Source of the DNA: Cafeteria roenbergensis
Taxonomy: Eukaryota > Sar > Bigyra > Bicosoecida > Cafeteriaceae
DNA: 64,000 nucleotides
Direction of reading: 5' to 3'
Assembly (NCBI GenBank): GCA_008330645.1
Contig: VLTN01000056.1
Location: forward strand, 62,001 to 126,000
How positions within the stretch are numbered: position 1 is the first letter of the stretch; every line of letters begins with the position of its first letter. The translations under genes and the position numbers were made by a program. Positions 32,253 to 41,200 of this stretch are shown here, piece by piece. The notes below the pieces were generated by a model that worked only from the letters and a program-made list of their open reading frames with translations, made no database searches and was not told where the DNA came from.

Positions 32253-32391
32253 CGCGCTGCCCGAGCTTGGCGCTTCAAGTGCGGTCCGCTTTTGGCGCTC
32301 GCCGCAAATCCTTGATTGTGGCGAATATGGATTCCGACAGCGGCCCGCACAGCTGCCGCGCAGGGAGCGAGCACACGCCAGCCCCGAGGAC
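32253..32391. promoter_or_regulatory. Short head-to-head intergenic region
   Basis: Only 139 bp separate the start at 32252 (minus) from the proposed start at 32392 (plus). It is slightly AT-richer (TTGATTGTGGCGAATATGG), as expected of a promoter in this genome. It depends on the small gene being real. Confidence 0.35.
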
Positions 32392-32873
32392 ATGGCCGGC
32401 CATTTGCCGTCCAAAGATGGTGCGACCATCGTCTCGCCCCGGTGTGCCCCGGGGTCCTGATTCCCCGGGCTGCAACCCCGTTTTGCTCCCGTGCTCGTGC
32501 GCCGCCTCCCACCCGCAGTGCTCGGGCAGGCGAGCCCCGCCGCTGCAGCGCTCGTTGTAGTCGGCCACGCGGGGCGGGAGGGACTGCTCTCTCCGGAAGA
32601 GACGCGCAAGGCCCGCTGGCTGGCCATCGGTGAGCCCCGGGCGGCTTGGGAGCCGCCGCAACCGCCGCCCGCCGCGAGGCGTCGCCGCGCCCACCACTCT
32701 GCTTGCGCCGTGGCGGCTGTGGCCCCTTCCCCTCGCCCGCAGAGGGAAGCGTCGCCATCCAGGCTGCGGCCGAGGTGTTCCTGCTCGACGGCGACGTGGC
32801 AGGGTGCGCGGACACGGTGCGCCGTGTTCTCGCGCTTGCCGAGCGGTCCGAGGCTCAGTCGCACCGCTTCTGA
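32392..32873 (+). CDS. Small three-exon gene, 89 aa, unknown
   Basis: Proposed exons are 32392-32419, 32519-32629 and 32743-32873. All phases join: exon 1 ends GAT-G, exon 2 starts TG-CTC, exon 2 ends ATC-G and exon 3 starts AG-GGA. Acceptors are both CGCAG; donors are GTGCGA (weak) and GTGAGC (strong). The product begins MAGHLPSKD-VLGQASP and continues LLSPEETRKARWLAI-EGSV, then AIQAAAEVFLLDGDVAGCAD and TVRRVLALAERSEAQSHRF. The last two exons look like an amphipathic helical protein. No family is recognised. The gene would start 139 bp from a divergent neighbour, matching the layout of the window. Exon 1 is the least certain part. Confidence 0.45.
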
Positions 32874-33242
32874 TGGCACAGGCGCGCCCGGGGCCCCACT
32901 GCGCGCCGGATGCATCGATCGTCGGCGGCCCAGTTGGCCGGTGTGCCGGAGCTGCGCCCAGCATGACCGCGCACGCGCGTGTGAGGGCGGGGGGGGGCGG
33001 GCGTGGCCTCGGCTGCAAACTCCGTGGGCACGCTCGGAGGGAATTCGTAGATTCATAGCAACTGTGTGGTGCGCGAGCAATGCCAGCCCAAGACAGGCTT
33101 CCGCTGTCGCGAATCAGCTCCGCAGAGGCGCGGTGTCGCCAGCTACGAGAGACATTATCGGCGCCATTCTTGCAATCACAACAACACACACGCCTGATGT
33201 CCGGTCGCGTCACATCACCGGCCCATCACCATGCAATCACCG
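32874..33242. other. Convergent gap
   Basis: No gene. It holds a ~16-bp alternating run (CGCGCACGCGCGTGTG, near 32966-32982), a G9 run just after it (~32988-32998) and a shorter ACACACAC run near 33183-33192. The 3' part is AT-richer than the genes. Confidence 0.5.
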
Positions 33243-36200
33243 TCAGCGATTCACCCACCAGCTCAGCGGCCTGCGGTCCGCCCCGAACGGCGCGCCCCCC
33301 CCCCCGAAGGCAGCTCCCTGCCCGGAATTGGGCGTCGCCCTGCCCGCTCCGGCGCCTCCGCTCCGTCTCCCCTTGACCCTCCTCTTCGGCCGGCCCCCGC
33401 CGACGCCAACACCCCCCACGCGCCCGCCGCTGCCGCTGGCGGCGGCTCCGCCGTCGCTTCGTCGTCCGCTGAGGCTGGCGCCGACCGCTGCACGCCCGGC
33501 CGTGAACTCGCCCCGCCGCGCGGCTGCCACAAAGTCCGGTCGGCAGAGCCACTTCTGCTCTGCCACCTCTGCAGCAAGCGACACTTCGTCCAGGCCCGCT
33601 GCCTCGATGACGCGACGCCGAACCTGCTCAACCGCGCCCTCGTCATATGCCGGTCGTGCGTCGGTCATCAGGCCATCACGTGTGAGTCCGTCGCGGCCGT
33701 TCGCGCCCAGCCCAGCTGCTGCCAGCGCAGCGCCAGCAGCGGTGGCCCCGCCAGCGCTGCCGGTGCCGTTGCCACTGCCGCTGCCGCCCGGCCACCGCCC
33801 CGGCCGGCCCGCCCCCACCAGCGCGGCCACCCCTGCCGGCCGAGCAACGATGCTCTCTCTGGCCCTGCCGGCAGGGGGCTGCGACCCCAGCGCAGCTGTG
33901 GCCCGCGCGGGCAGCACCGGCGCGTCCGCCAGCGCCGACAGAACCAGCTCCTCCTCATCGGGGTCCATCACCGCGCCATCAGCCCGCGACGGTCCAACGA
34001 TGGCTCTGCCGTGCTGCCCTGCGTGGAGGCCCGGGGCGAGCCCCTCCGCTTCGCCTTGCCAAGAGCGCCGAGCAGCCAGCGGTTTCGCGGTGGGGTGCGC
34101 CCCGCCGCGCCAACCGTGGGGCTGGGCCGGGCGTCCGAGCGGGCCGGCGCGCAGCTGGTCGGGCACGGCGGTGCCGGGTGGCAGGCGCTGGTGCATTGCG
34201 GCGGCGGCGGCCCCGGCAGCGCCTTCAGCGGCGGCTTCAGCGGCGGCTTCAGCGGCAGCGGCGGGGTCAGCGGCTGGTGCGGCTGGGATTCGGTTCGCTG
34301 GGCCGGTGCCTCGTTGCGCCGGCTCTACCTGCAGGATCGCCCCTTCTGAGCGGGGCAGCTCTGCCGGCGGGACCGCGGCTGCTGCTGGGGCAGAGGACGC
34401 CGCTTCCGTCGCGCGAGTGAGGCCGCATGCGGACGCAGGGGCGGTGGAAGCGACGGCTGGTTGGCCAGCGTTGGCTGCCCCCAGAGGACTCCCAGCAGGC
34501 AAAGCCGATGTTGACGTCGGTGTTGACGTCGGTGTTGACGTCGGTGTTGACGTCGGTGTTGACGTCGAGGGCAGGGCCGCCGCTTTGGTGTCGACGGCAG
34601 AGGCGGCCCTGAAATGCGGGAGCGCCCACATTCCAGCAGAGCGGGGCTGGTGGGCGGTCGCGGGATAGCCCGCCTCCCCGCCAGAGGCCCTCAGGACGGC
34701 GGCGCGCGCCCCGTACGAGTAGTCAGCCGTGCGGTCGGGGTGCAGCCGGGGGGCTGCGGGGCCCGATGCTGCCGCTGGGGCTGTGCCGGGCGGGGCGACG
34801 CCGGTTGTCGCGCGCCCGGGGACAGACCAGGTCGAAGTGGCATTGCTCTGCCCTGACCCAGTCACGCGCGAGTCACCGGTGACAGAGGCCTCCATCGCTG
34901 CAGCGACCGCACGACGACCAGCGTCGCTCACTTGGATGGGAGCCGGTGCCGCGAGCGACTCCACATCGCTGGTGTACTCGCTAGCCGAGTCGCCGTCGCC
35001 GTCGCCGCCTCCGCCGCCGCGGGATCGGTCGTCGTGCAGCTCGTCTTCGATCGGCGCACTGGCAGAGCCGGTCGGGTAGGCTGCGCCTCGACCCTGGTCA
35101 CGGGCAAGGGTGGCTGCCACTTCTGACGGGGATGTCCACGCCTCCAATGTGCGGGCTGCCTCGTCCAGAATCAGCTCTGCGCTCGACACACCAGCGCGAG
35201 ACGCAGCCCCGCCGGCGCCAGCCCCAGCGCCGGCCCCGCTCGCACCTTGGGCCTGCAGAGCTGATCCTGCCGACGAGACAGAGCCGCGCCCCGGGGACAG
35301 GTTTAGGCGATCGACCAAGCCGGGGAGCAGCCGAGCGGAGGGCGGCGGGTGGCGCGAGGAGGCCACTGAGAGCACGGAGCCCACCTCCCAGCCGCCGGCA
35401 GAGCCCGCCACGGAGCCCGCCACGGAGCCGGCCACGGAGCCGGCGCGCTGCCGGGAAGCGGCCGGCCGCGGCTGGTCGCCCCACAGGGAGGCGCCAGCTG
35501 GGGCGGCGGCGGTGAGGCTGCGGCCGCCAGCGGCTGGCGGGGGCGGAGGCGCCTGGTCGGTCCGTACCGGAAGACGTCGGCGGGGCCCTGGCTCGACCTT
35601 GCGCCACGCGCTGGACGAAGTGGCTCTGCCGAAGTTGCTCTGCTTGGTTTCGCGTGCAGAGCGTCCTGCATCTTCGTCAGGCTCATCGTCGGACGATGCT
35701 GGAGAGACGGTGAAACGTGACGCCGTCGGAGACGGGCGCGTGAGGTGCCCAGCACCACCAGTGACCACCGTGCTGGCAGCAGACGAGGCCCTTCCGCGGG
35801 TGCCCGCCGCGGAGGCGGCCTCAGAGCGCGCCCCTGGCCGGAGGAGGCCCGGGCTGATTGGCTCGGCGTCCCGCCAGCCGGCCGCCTGCACCCTAGCGAT
35901 GCGCCGAAGGGTCAGCGCCTCTTCGGGGGTGAGCCGGGCGCGGCTCGACGACGTCCTGGACGAGGTGGAAGCAGGGGTGGCGGCGGCGCGCCCGGACCCC
36001 TGAGTCTCGCTGGCTCTGTCAGGGGTCACTCTGTACCGTCGCCTGGCCGCTGCGCCGCGAGCGGCGAGCCCGCCGACGGAGGCGGCGGCGCCAGTCGACT
36101 GTCGCTCCGGGCCATAGGCAGAGCTGGCCTGGGGACCCGTCGCTCGTCCATCGCAGCCGCCTCCGTCGGGACGGTGATTGGTCCAGTCAACGGGGTCAGC

Positions 36201-37946
36201 CACGTCATCGAACGCATCCGCAGCGTCGCTCCCCGCAAAGGGCGACGCCAGAGTTCGCACTTTGCCTGATGGCGCAGTGACGTGGTTGTGAGCTGGACCT
36301 GACTCGTCGTCATCCGGAACGGCGGCGAAATTCACCGGCGGCGCAGCGCGACTTGCGCGACCTGTAGGCGTGAGGGAAGTGGCTCTACCGGCACCAGGGC
36401 TGCTCCGGCCGCGACTGCTGCTCCGGCTGCGGCTTCTGCTGCTGACGCGGCGAGGGCATCGGGCAGCAGAGGCCGCCTCCGAGCCAGCGGCATCGGCTGC
36501 GCCGCCGCCGGCAGCGCCACCACCTTCCATCCGCATCCGCACGTCGGAGGCGCCTCCGTGCTCGCTTCCCACTTCGCCGCTTGGCAGAGCTCTCACAGCC
36601 GACCGGCCCCTTCGGTCAGCCATGGCAGAGGCCGCTGCCGCGGCGCCACGCCCCGCCGCCGCCGCAGCCTCTGCAAGCCGCACAAGCCACTCCGGGCGGG
36701 GCCGGCTCGCCGGACGATCGCCGCTTGCGGCAGAGCCGCCAACGCCCAGTGATCCCTCCAGCCGTTGGGTTGAGCCTGTTCGGGAAACCAGCGGTTTCGC
36801 CGGCTCTGCAAGTCGCTGGATCCGCCTTGTCATGTCCGCGCGGATGCTGTCGGCAGCCTCGTCTGGAGTCGCGCTTCGAGACAAACGGGCGTTCGAAGAG
36901 GCTCTACCGGTTGCAGACCTGCTGGAAGTGGCTCTGCCCTCGATGGTTGACGGCGGTTGGGCGAGAGCGGGAGCTGGGCGCGACAGATCCAGCACGGTAG
37001 GGTCGGTGGTGACGTCGGCATCTTGCTCTGCAGTCGCGATGGGCGGCTCGTCCGGGACCGCTAGCCGCTGCCGCTGCTGCTGCTTCTGCGGTTGCTGGCT
37101 TAGTTGCTGTGGTTTGCCGCCAAGCTTGGGCGAATCCTGCCGCCGGCTGTTCGCAGGGTCAGCGGCGGTGGTGATGTCCTCGTGATGCTTCGCTGACCGG
37201 TCGTGATGAGATGAGCCGTTGCGGGAAGCGGCGTCGCTTGATTCGCGGCTGACGGATCGTCGGCGGTGTCGTCTGGCCACCCCGTCGGCTGTCGCAGAAG
37301 CAGCGGCTGCGCCGGCGGCCGAGCCTCCAGCTGGGCTGCCGGCACGGGGCGGCCCAGCTCCGGCACTGTCAGAGGCGGCGGTGCCGGACTCCCGTGGGAG
37401 AGCGTCGTGGGCAGGCGCCGCGTCGCTGCTCGCCGTGGCGGCGCAAAAGGCGGGCAGTTGCCTCTTGCCCGTCGAGCCCTCCTCGAGAGCCGAGGCCACG
37501 GCGCCGCTGGCACACTCATCGTCAAAGCTCAGCTCTGCGCCGCCCATGGCCGCCTCCATGAGCATGCGCTCGGCGTCAGCGAGCATGGCAGCGCTGGTGG
37601 AGCTCGCACCGCCCCATGACGATGCAGCTGACGAAGCAGACGTTGTGGCGGCCGCAGAGGGCGCGTCTGGACGTTGCGGGTGGCCCCCCTTGCCTGCTGT
37701 TGGCGCCGTGGTGCCGGTCTTGCGCGGCTTGGCAGCCGCTCGCCTCGATTTTGCCGGGGCGCGACTGGCAGCCGGCGCAGGCCGAGCGCGGTCCGCTCGC
37801 ACGGGCTGCCGCGATGCGCTTGCACCGGAGTGCTTGGCCGATGCCTTCGTTGGCTGCTTGGGCGCCGCGCCAGGTCCGGCCGCGCCTCCTAGTGCCGCGT
37901 TGCGGCTGCTCGCGCGCAGAGGTTGCCGGGTCGCCGTTGAGGCCAT
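33243..37946 (-). CDS. Large disordered Ser/Ala/Arg-rich protein, unknown
   Basis: A 1567-codon frame read from the ATG at 37946 (MASTATRQPLRASSRN); an in-frame ATG-less extension to 38102 is ignored. Nearly the whole protein is low-complexity: Ser/Arg stretches (RRVSSRSRSRSSSRGRSS), short motifs recurring as GRATS or GRAS, a SVAGSVAGSVAGS run, a TSTP repeat and acidic patches. A more ordered piece may be ARLTPEEALTLRRIARVQAA and, near the C-terminus, EQVRRRVIEAAGLDEVSLAA. Length without stops supports coding, though stops are rare at this GC content. No domain is recognised; a scaffold or microtubule-associated protein is conceivable but unsupported. It carries 12 copies of GGCAGAGC in both orientations. 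Head-to-head with the next gene. Confidence 0.55.
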   Translation of the reverse strand: MASTATRQPLRASSRNAALGGAAGPGAAPKQPTKASAKHSGASASRQPVRADRARPAPAASRAPAKSRRAAAKPRKTGTTAPTAGKGGHPQRPDAPSAAATTSASSAASSWGGASSTSAAMLADAERMLMEAAMGGAELSFDDECASGAVASALEEGSTGKRQLPAFCAATASSDAAPAHDALPRESGTAASDSAGAGPPRAGSPAGGSAAGAAAASATADGVARRHRRRSVSRESSDAASRNGSSHHDRSAKHHEDITTAADPANSRRQDSPKLGGKPQQLSQQPQKQQQRQRLAVPDEPPIATAEQDADVTTDPTVLDLSRPAPALAQPPSTIEGRATSSRSATGRASSNARLSRSATPDEAADSIRADMTRRIQRLAEPAKPLVSRTGSTQRLEGSLGVGGSAASGDRPASRPRPEWLVRLAEAAAAAGRGAAAAASAMADRRGRSAVRALPSGEVGSEHGGASDVRMRMEGGGAAGGGAADAAGSEAASAARCPRRVSSRSRSRSSSRGRSSPGAGRATSLTPTGRASRAAPPVNFAAVPDDDESGPAHNHVTAPSGKVRTLASPFAGSDAADAFDDVADPVDWTNHRPDGGGCDGRATGPQASSAYGPERQSTGAAASVGGLAARGAAARRRYRVTPDRASETQGSGRAAATPASTSSRTSSSRARLTPEEALTLRRIARVQAAGWRDAEPISPGLLRPGARSEAASAAGTRGRASSAASTVVTGGAGHLTRPSPTASRFTVSPASSDDEPDEDAGRSARETKQSNFGRATSSSAWRKVEPGPRRRLPVRTDQAPPPPPAAGGRSLTAAAPAGASLWGDQPRPAASRQRAGSVAGSVAGSVAGSAGGWEVGSVLSVASSRHPPPSARLLPGLVDRLNLSPGRGSVSSAGSALQAQGASGAGAGAGAGGAASRAGVSSAELILDEAARTLEAWTSPSEVAATLARDQGRGAAYPTGSASAPIEDELHDDRSRGGGGGDGDGDSASEYTSDVESLAAPAPIQVSDAGRRAVAAAMEASVTGDSRVTGSGQSNATSTWSVPGRATTGVAPPGTAPAAASGPAAPRLHPDRTADYSYGARAAVLRASGGEAGYPATAHQPRSAGMWALPHFRAASAVDTKAAALPSTSTPTSTPTSTPTSTPTSTSALPAGSPLGAANAGQPAVASTAPASACGLTRATEAASSAPAAAAVPPAELPRSEGAILQVEPAQRGTGPANRIPAAPAADPAAAAEAAAEAAAEGAAGAAAAAMHQRLPPGTAVPDQLRAGPLGRPAQPHGWRGGAHPTAKPLAARRSWQGEAEGLAPGLHAGQHGRAIVGPSRADGAVMDPDEEELVLSALADAPVLPARATAALGSQPPAGRARESIVARPAGVAALVGAGRPGRWPGGSGSGNGTGSAGGATAAGAALAAAGLGANGRDGLTRDGLMTDARPAYDEGAVEQVRRRVIEAAGLDEVSLAAEVAEQKWLCRPDFVAAARRGEFTAGRAAVGASLSGRRSDGGAAASGSGGRVGGVGVGGGRPKRRVKGRRSGGAGAGRATPNSGQGAAFGGGGAPFGADRRPLSWWVNR
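34510..34567. repeat. Five tandem 12-bp units GTTGACGTCGGT
   Basis: Five copies in exact register lie inside the disordered-protein gene, encoding Thr-Ser-Thr-Pro on the minus strand. Each unit has the palindrome GACGTC, the core of bZIP/CREB-type sites. Confidence 0.9.
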
Positions 37947-38264
37947 GGGTTCGAATTGAGAGAGGCCCCCAGGCACGGGCCGCGTCCCCAAAGCAGCCTG
38001 CACCGCAGCTGAATGGATTTGCCAAGTCCGGGCCTCGCCGGAGTCCCCGGCGCCGGGGCGGAGGTGCCGCTTGAGGAACGCAGTTGCGGCCGTGGCGAGC
38101 ACGCTGAGTTAGCCGGCCCCGCCCAACTGAGCCCGCGAGACTTGCTCTGCCGGCTCCGAAATTGTGAGAGTGAAGATGAGCGCTCGCGTTGTGCGGCGGC
38201 CGGCCCAACACAGGGAATGCGGGGGGCACGGGCCAGCGAAGGGCAGTGTCCGACTCTGGCGTAG
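37947..38264. promoter_or_regulatory. Head-to-head intergenic region between two unknown large genes
   Basis: The 318 bp between starts at 37946 (minus) and 38265 (plus) include an AT-richer patch near 38155-38180 (GAAATTGTGAGAGTGAAGATG) and one GCTCTGCC at ~38142. No known motif is recognised. Confidence 0.4.
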
Positions 38265-41200
38265 ATGCTTGGCCGGATGAGCCTCGCGGAGCGCGTTGAG
38301 GGCGAAGTTGCGCCCGCAATGCGCGCGCTCTGGGACCCAACCGTGCCCGAGCCCGCTGCCTCCTCGAGCCTGGCGCCGCACCGCACCGCGGCCGTGCGTC
38401 TCGCGGACGCTCTTATCCAAGAGCTAGACCAGGGGACGCCTGCCCCGCGGCGTTTGGCCGTCATCGCCGGCTCGTTGCTCAGCGAAATGATGGACCTGCC
38501 AGAGGCTGCAGTGGCCGCTGTGCGCGGCCTAGCCGACCTATGCATCCGGTCGTCGCTGGGGCAACCGCCGGCGGCCGCCTTTCCAGCGCCAGCGGCTGGG
38601 CCCGTCGCGCGGGCGGATGGAAGTGACGCCGCCGGCGCTGGGACCCGGGCCTCTCACACGGCCAGCGGGGCCGCTGCAACCAGCACCCCCATTGCCACCT
38701 CGTCGTCCTCGTCCTCGTCCGGAGCTGCCGCCGCGTCCTCTGCCGGGCTCGAGGCTCCCCCCCTCACCCCAGGCGGCGGCCAGCCCTACCCGCTGCGCAC
38801 TCCCCGCTCTGCCGCCCGCCGCCGCGGCGCCGTCTCGCCACCGCCCGCCGCAGCAGAGCCTCCGGATGCCCCGCCCGTGCCCGCCGTGGCCCGTGGCCTG
38901 CGCGCGGTGGCGGCCGTCGACTTGCTGCGCGCCGCGGAGGCCCAGGCCGTCCTCCTCGGCCTGCTAGCCATCACGGGCCAGCCGCAGCAAGCCGCATCCT
39001 CCGCGCGGGAGACCCTTGCAGCCGCTGCCTGGCGCGCCGAGCCCGCAGTCATCGGCACAGCTGCGCTGGCAGCGTTCCACATCTGGCGGCGCGTGGCGGC
39101 CGCCCCCGACGCCGGGTTCTCCGCCTCGCCCCAGGAAGTCTGGGCTCGAGTAAACCGCATCGGCAGAGCAGGTGCCCAGGCTGCAGAGCTGAGATCCTTC
39201 CGAAGAGAGGCCGTTGGCTCTGCCATGCTAGTGGGCGAGCGCCACGCGGCAGCCGCCGCGGCCGGCCCGGCAGCGGCCGCATGGGCGCCCCAGCGAGGCC
39301 TTCGCAGCGCTGCCCCGTCCCGCCGCGCCCCGTCCCGCCGCGCTGCGTCGCGCCGCGCCGCTGACACTGCCACCACTCCTCTTCGGCCTGCGGGAGGGCG
39401 TCAACAGGCGCCGCCGTCCTCCTCTGCCTCGTTGCAGCGCTCAGCGCGAGCAGCTGGTTCCGGCTCTGCCATGGGACGCTCTGCCATGGGACGCTCGGCT
39501 CTGTTCCCTGTGACGCCCATGACACCAGGCGCCGGGCTGGGCAGCTCTGAGGCCGAGTTTCGCTGGCCGGAGCACGTGACGCCGGCAGCAGGCTCTGCCG
39601 CCGCTCGCAATCACAGTCGCGGCGAGGCTGGGGGGGCGTCCCCGCTGGCCGGGGGTGCGGGGAGCGGGCGTTCTGAAGGTGCCGGCGCCGGTGCGGCCGC
39701 GCCTCCGCTGTGGCTGCGGGTGCCGGCGGCAGGGCTGCTCCTGGCAGAGGCGGATACGCCAGACGTGTCCGTGCTGGCGCCCGTCGGGTTGTGCGCGCCG
39801 CTTCCGCCGCAGGAGGGCGCGGCACCGGCGTGGCTTCAGCGGATGCGGCTCAGAGCGATGGAGGAGGCGGCCCGTGTGCGGGACGGCCAGCAAGCTCTTC
39901 GGCGCCGCGCGCTGTCGTCAAGGCGCCGGCAGAGCGGGCGGCGGCCCGGGTCGGGGCGGGTAGCGCTTGGGTCGACCGCCCGGAACCGGCGGCGGCGACG
40001 GCCGTCGGCTCCTGGCAGCCAAGACGACGAGGAGGAGGACGACGAGGACGATGACGATGACGGGGTGGGGGGTGGTGCTGGTCGTGGCGCTCGTCGGCCC
40101 CGCAGCGCCAGTGCCAGCGGCAGCGGCAGCAGCAACGGCAGCGCGAGCAGCAGCGAAGGATACGACGGTTTCGGGTCCAGCGGCGGGTGGGGAGCTGGCC
40201 TGTCGGCCACAACGCCTGGCGTGCTCAGGGGCGCGTCGCTCGGCGACAGCCAGCTTGCCGGGGGGTCGCTGGCGCTCAGCCAATCCCAGACGTCAGCGCT
40301 GCTGTCGCGGTCGCGGCGCGGCCGGCGGAGCGGGCGCTCCGGCCTCTCAGGAAGCTCTAGCAGCAGCAGCGGCGGCGGGAGCAGCAGCGGGAGCGACGGC
40401 GGGGCAGGCAGAGCCGGGCACGCTGGCGGGGCGGGCATGGGCGGGGGCCGGCCCGTGGCAAGGAGGGGGCGGAGGGCGGCGGCGCGGGCCGCCAGGGCAG
40501 CGGCCTCGCTGGCGGCAGACGGCAGCTCCGAGGAGGCGGGGGGGGGCGGGGTCCCCCTGACGCCCTTCGGGGTGGGCGGCGCGGGCGCAGGTCCGGTGAG
40601 CGTGCAGCTGCTGACGGGCCGGCCTCCGGGCGAGGGCCTGCTTGTGGAGACAAGGGCGGCGCTACGGCAGGCGGTGAGGGCGGGGGCGGCGGGCGACGCG
40701 GTGTCGATGGCACTGGCCGAGGTGGAGGCGGCGGCGGGGCCGGCTCGCTGGGGGGTGGCGCGGGCTGTGCTCATCGGCAGGCTGGCCAGCGGCGCGGCCG
40801 GGGACGAAGTGGCCATGGCAGCGGTGGAAATGGCATGCACGCACCTCTGGGCAGAGGTGTGGGGCGGCGCCCAGAGCGGGGCGTGTGGGGTGTACGGCGC
40901 TGGCGCAATGGTCCCTGTTGCCACGTTCGGAGCCAAGGCCAGGCCGGCGAGGCAGAGCCGGCGAGCTGGAGGGGCACCGAAGCAGGAGGGCGGCGATCCT
41001 TCCGAAGCTCTCCCGGGCGATCCTTCCGGTGCCGCGGGGCCACCAGCAAAGGCGGGCGCTGCCAGCGCCGCCGCCGGCGACGACGCCGACGATGACGACG
41101 ACGACGACACCGATGCAGACGGCAGCACGGCCGGATCAGCCGGTGCAGGCGACGCCTCTGGCGCTGTTGAGGAGGTGGCGGTTTCGCAGGATGCCCCAGC

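Noticed and set aside
32442-32460. Alternative donor GTGTGC at 32442 for the small 32.4-kb gene
   Set aside because: It shifts the next exon into a frame that stops at 32633 and does not join exon 3; the donor at 32420 keeps phase.
34510-34567. CRISPR-like array
   Set aside because: Units are 12 bp with no spacers; it is a simple coding tandem repeat in a eukaryotic gene.
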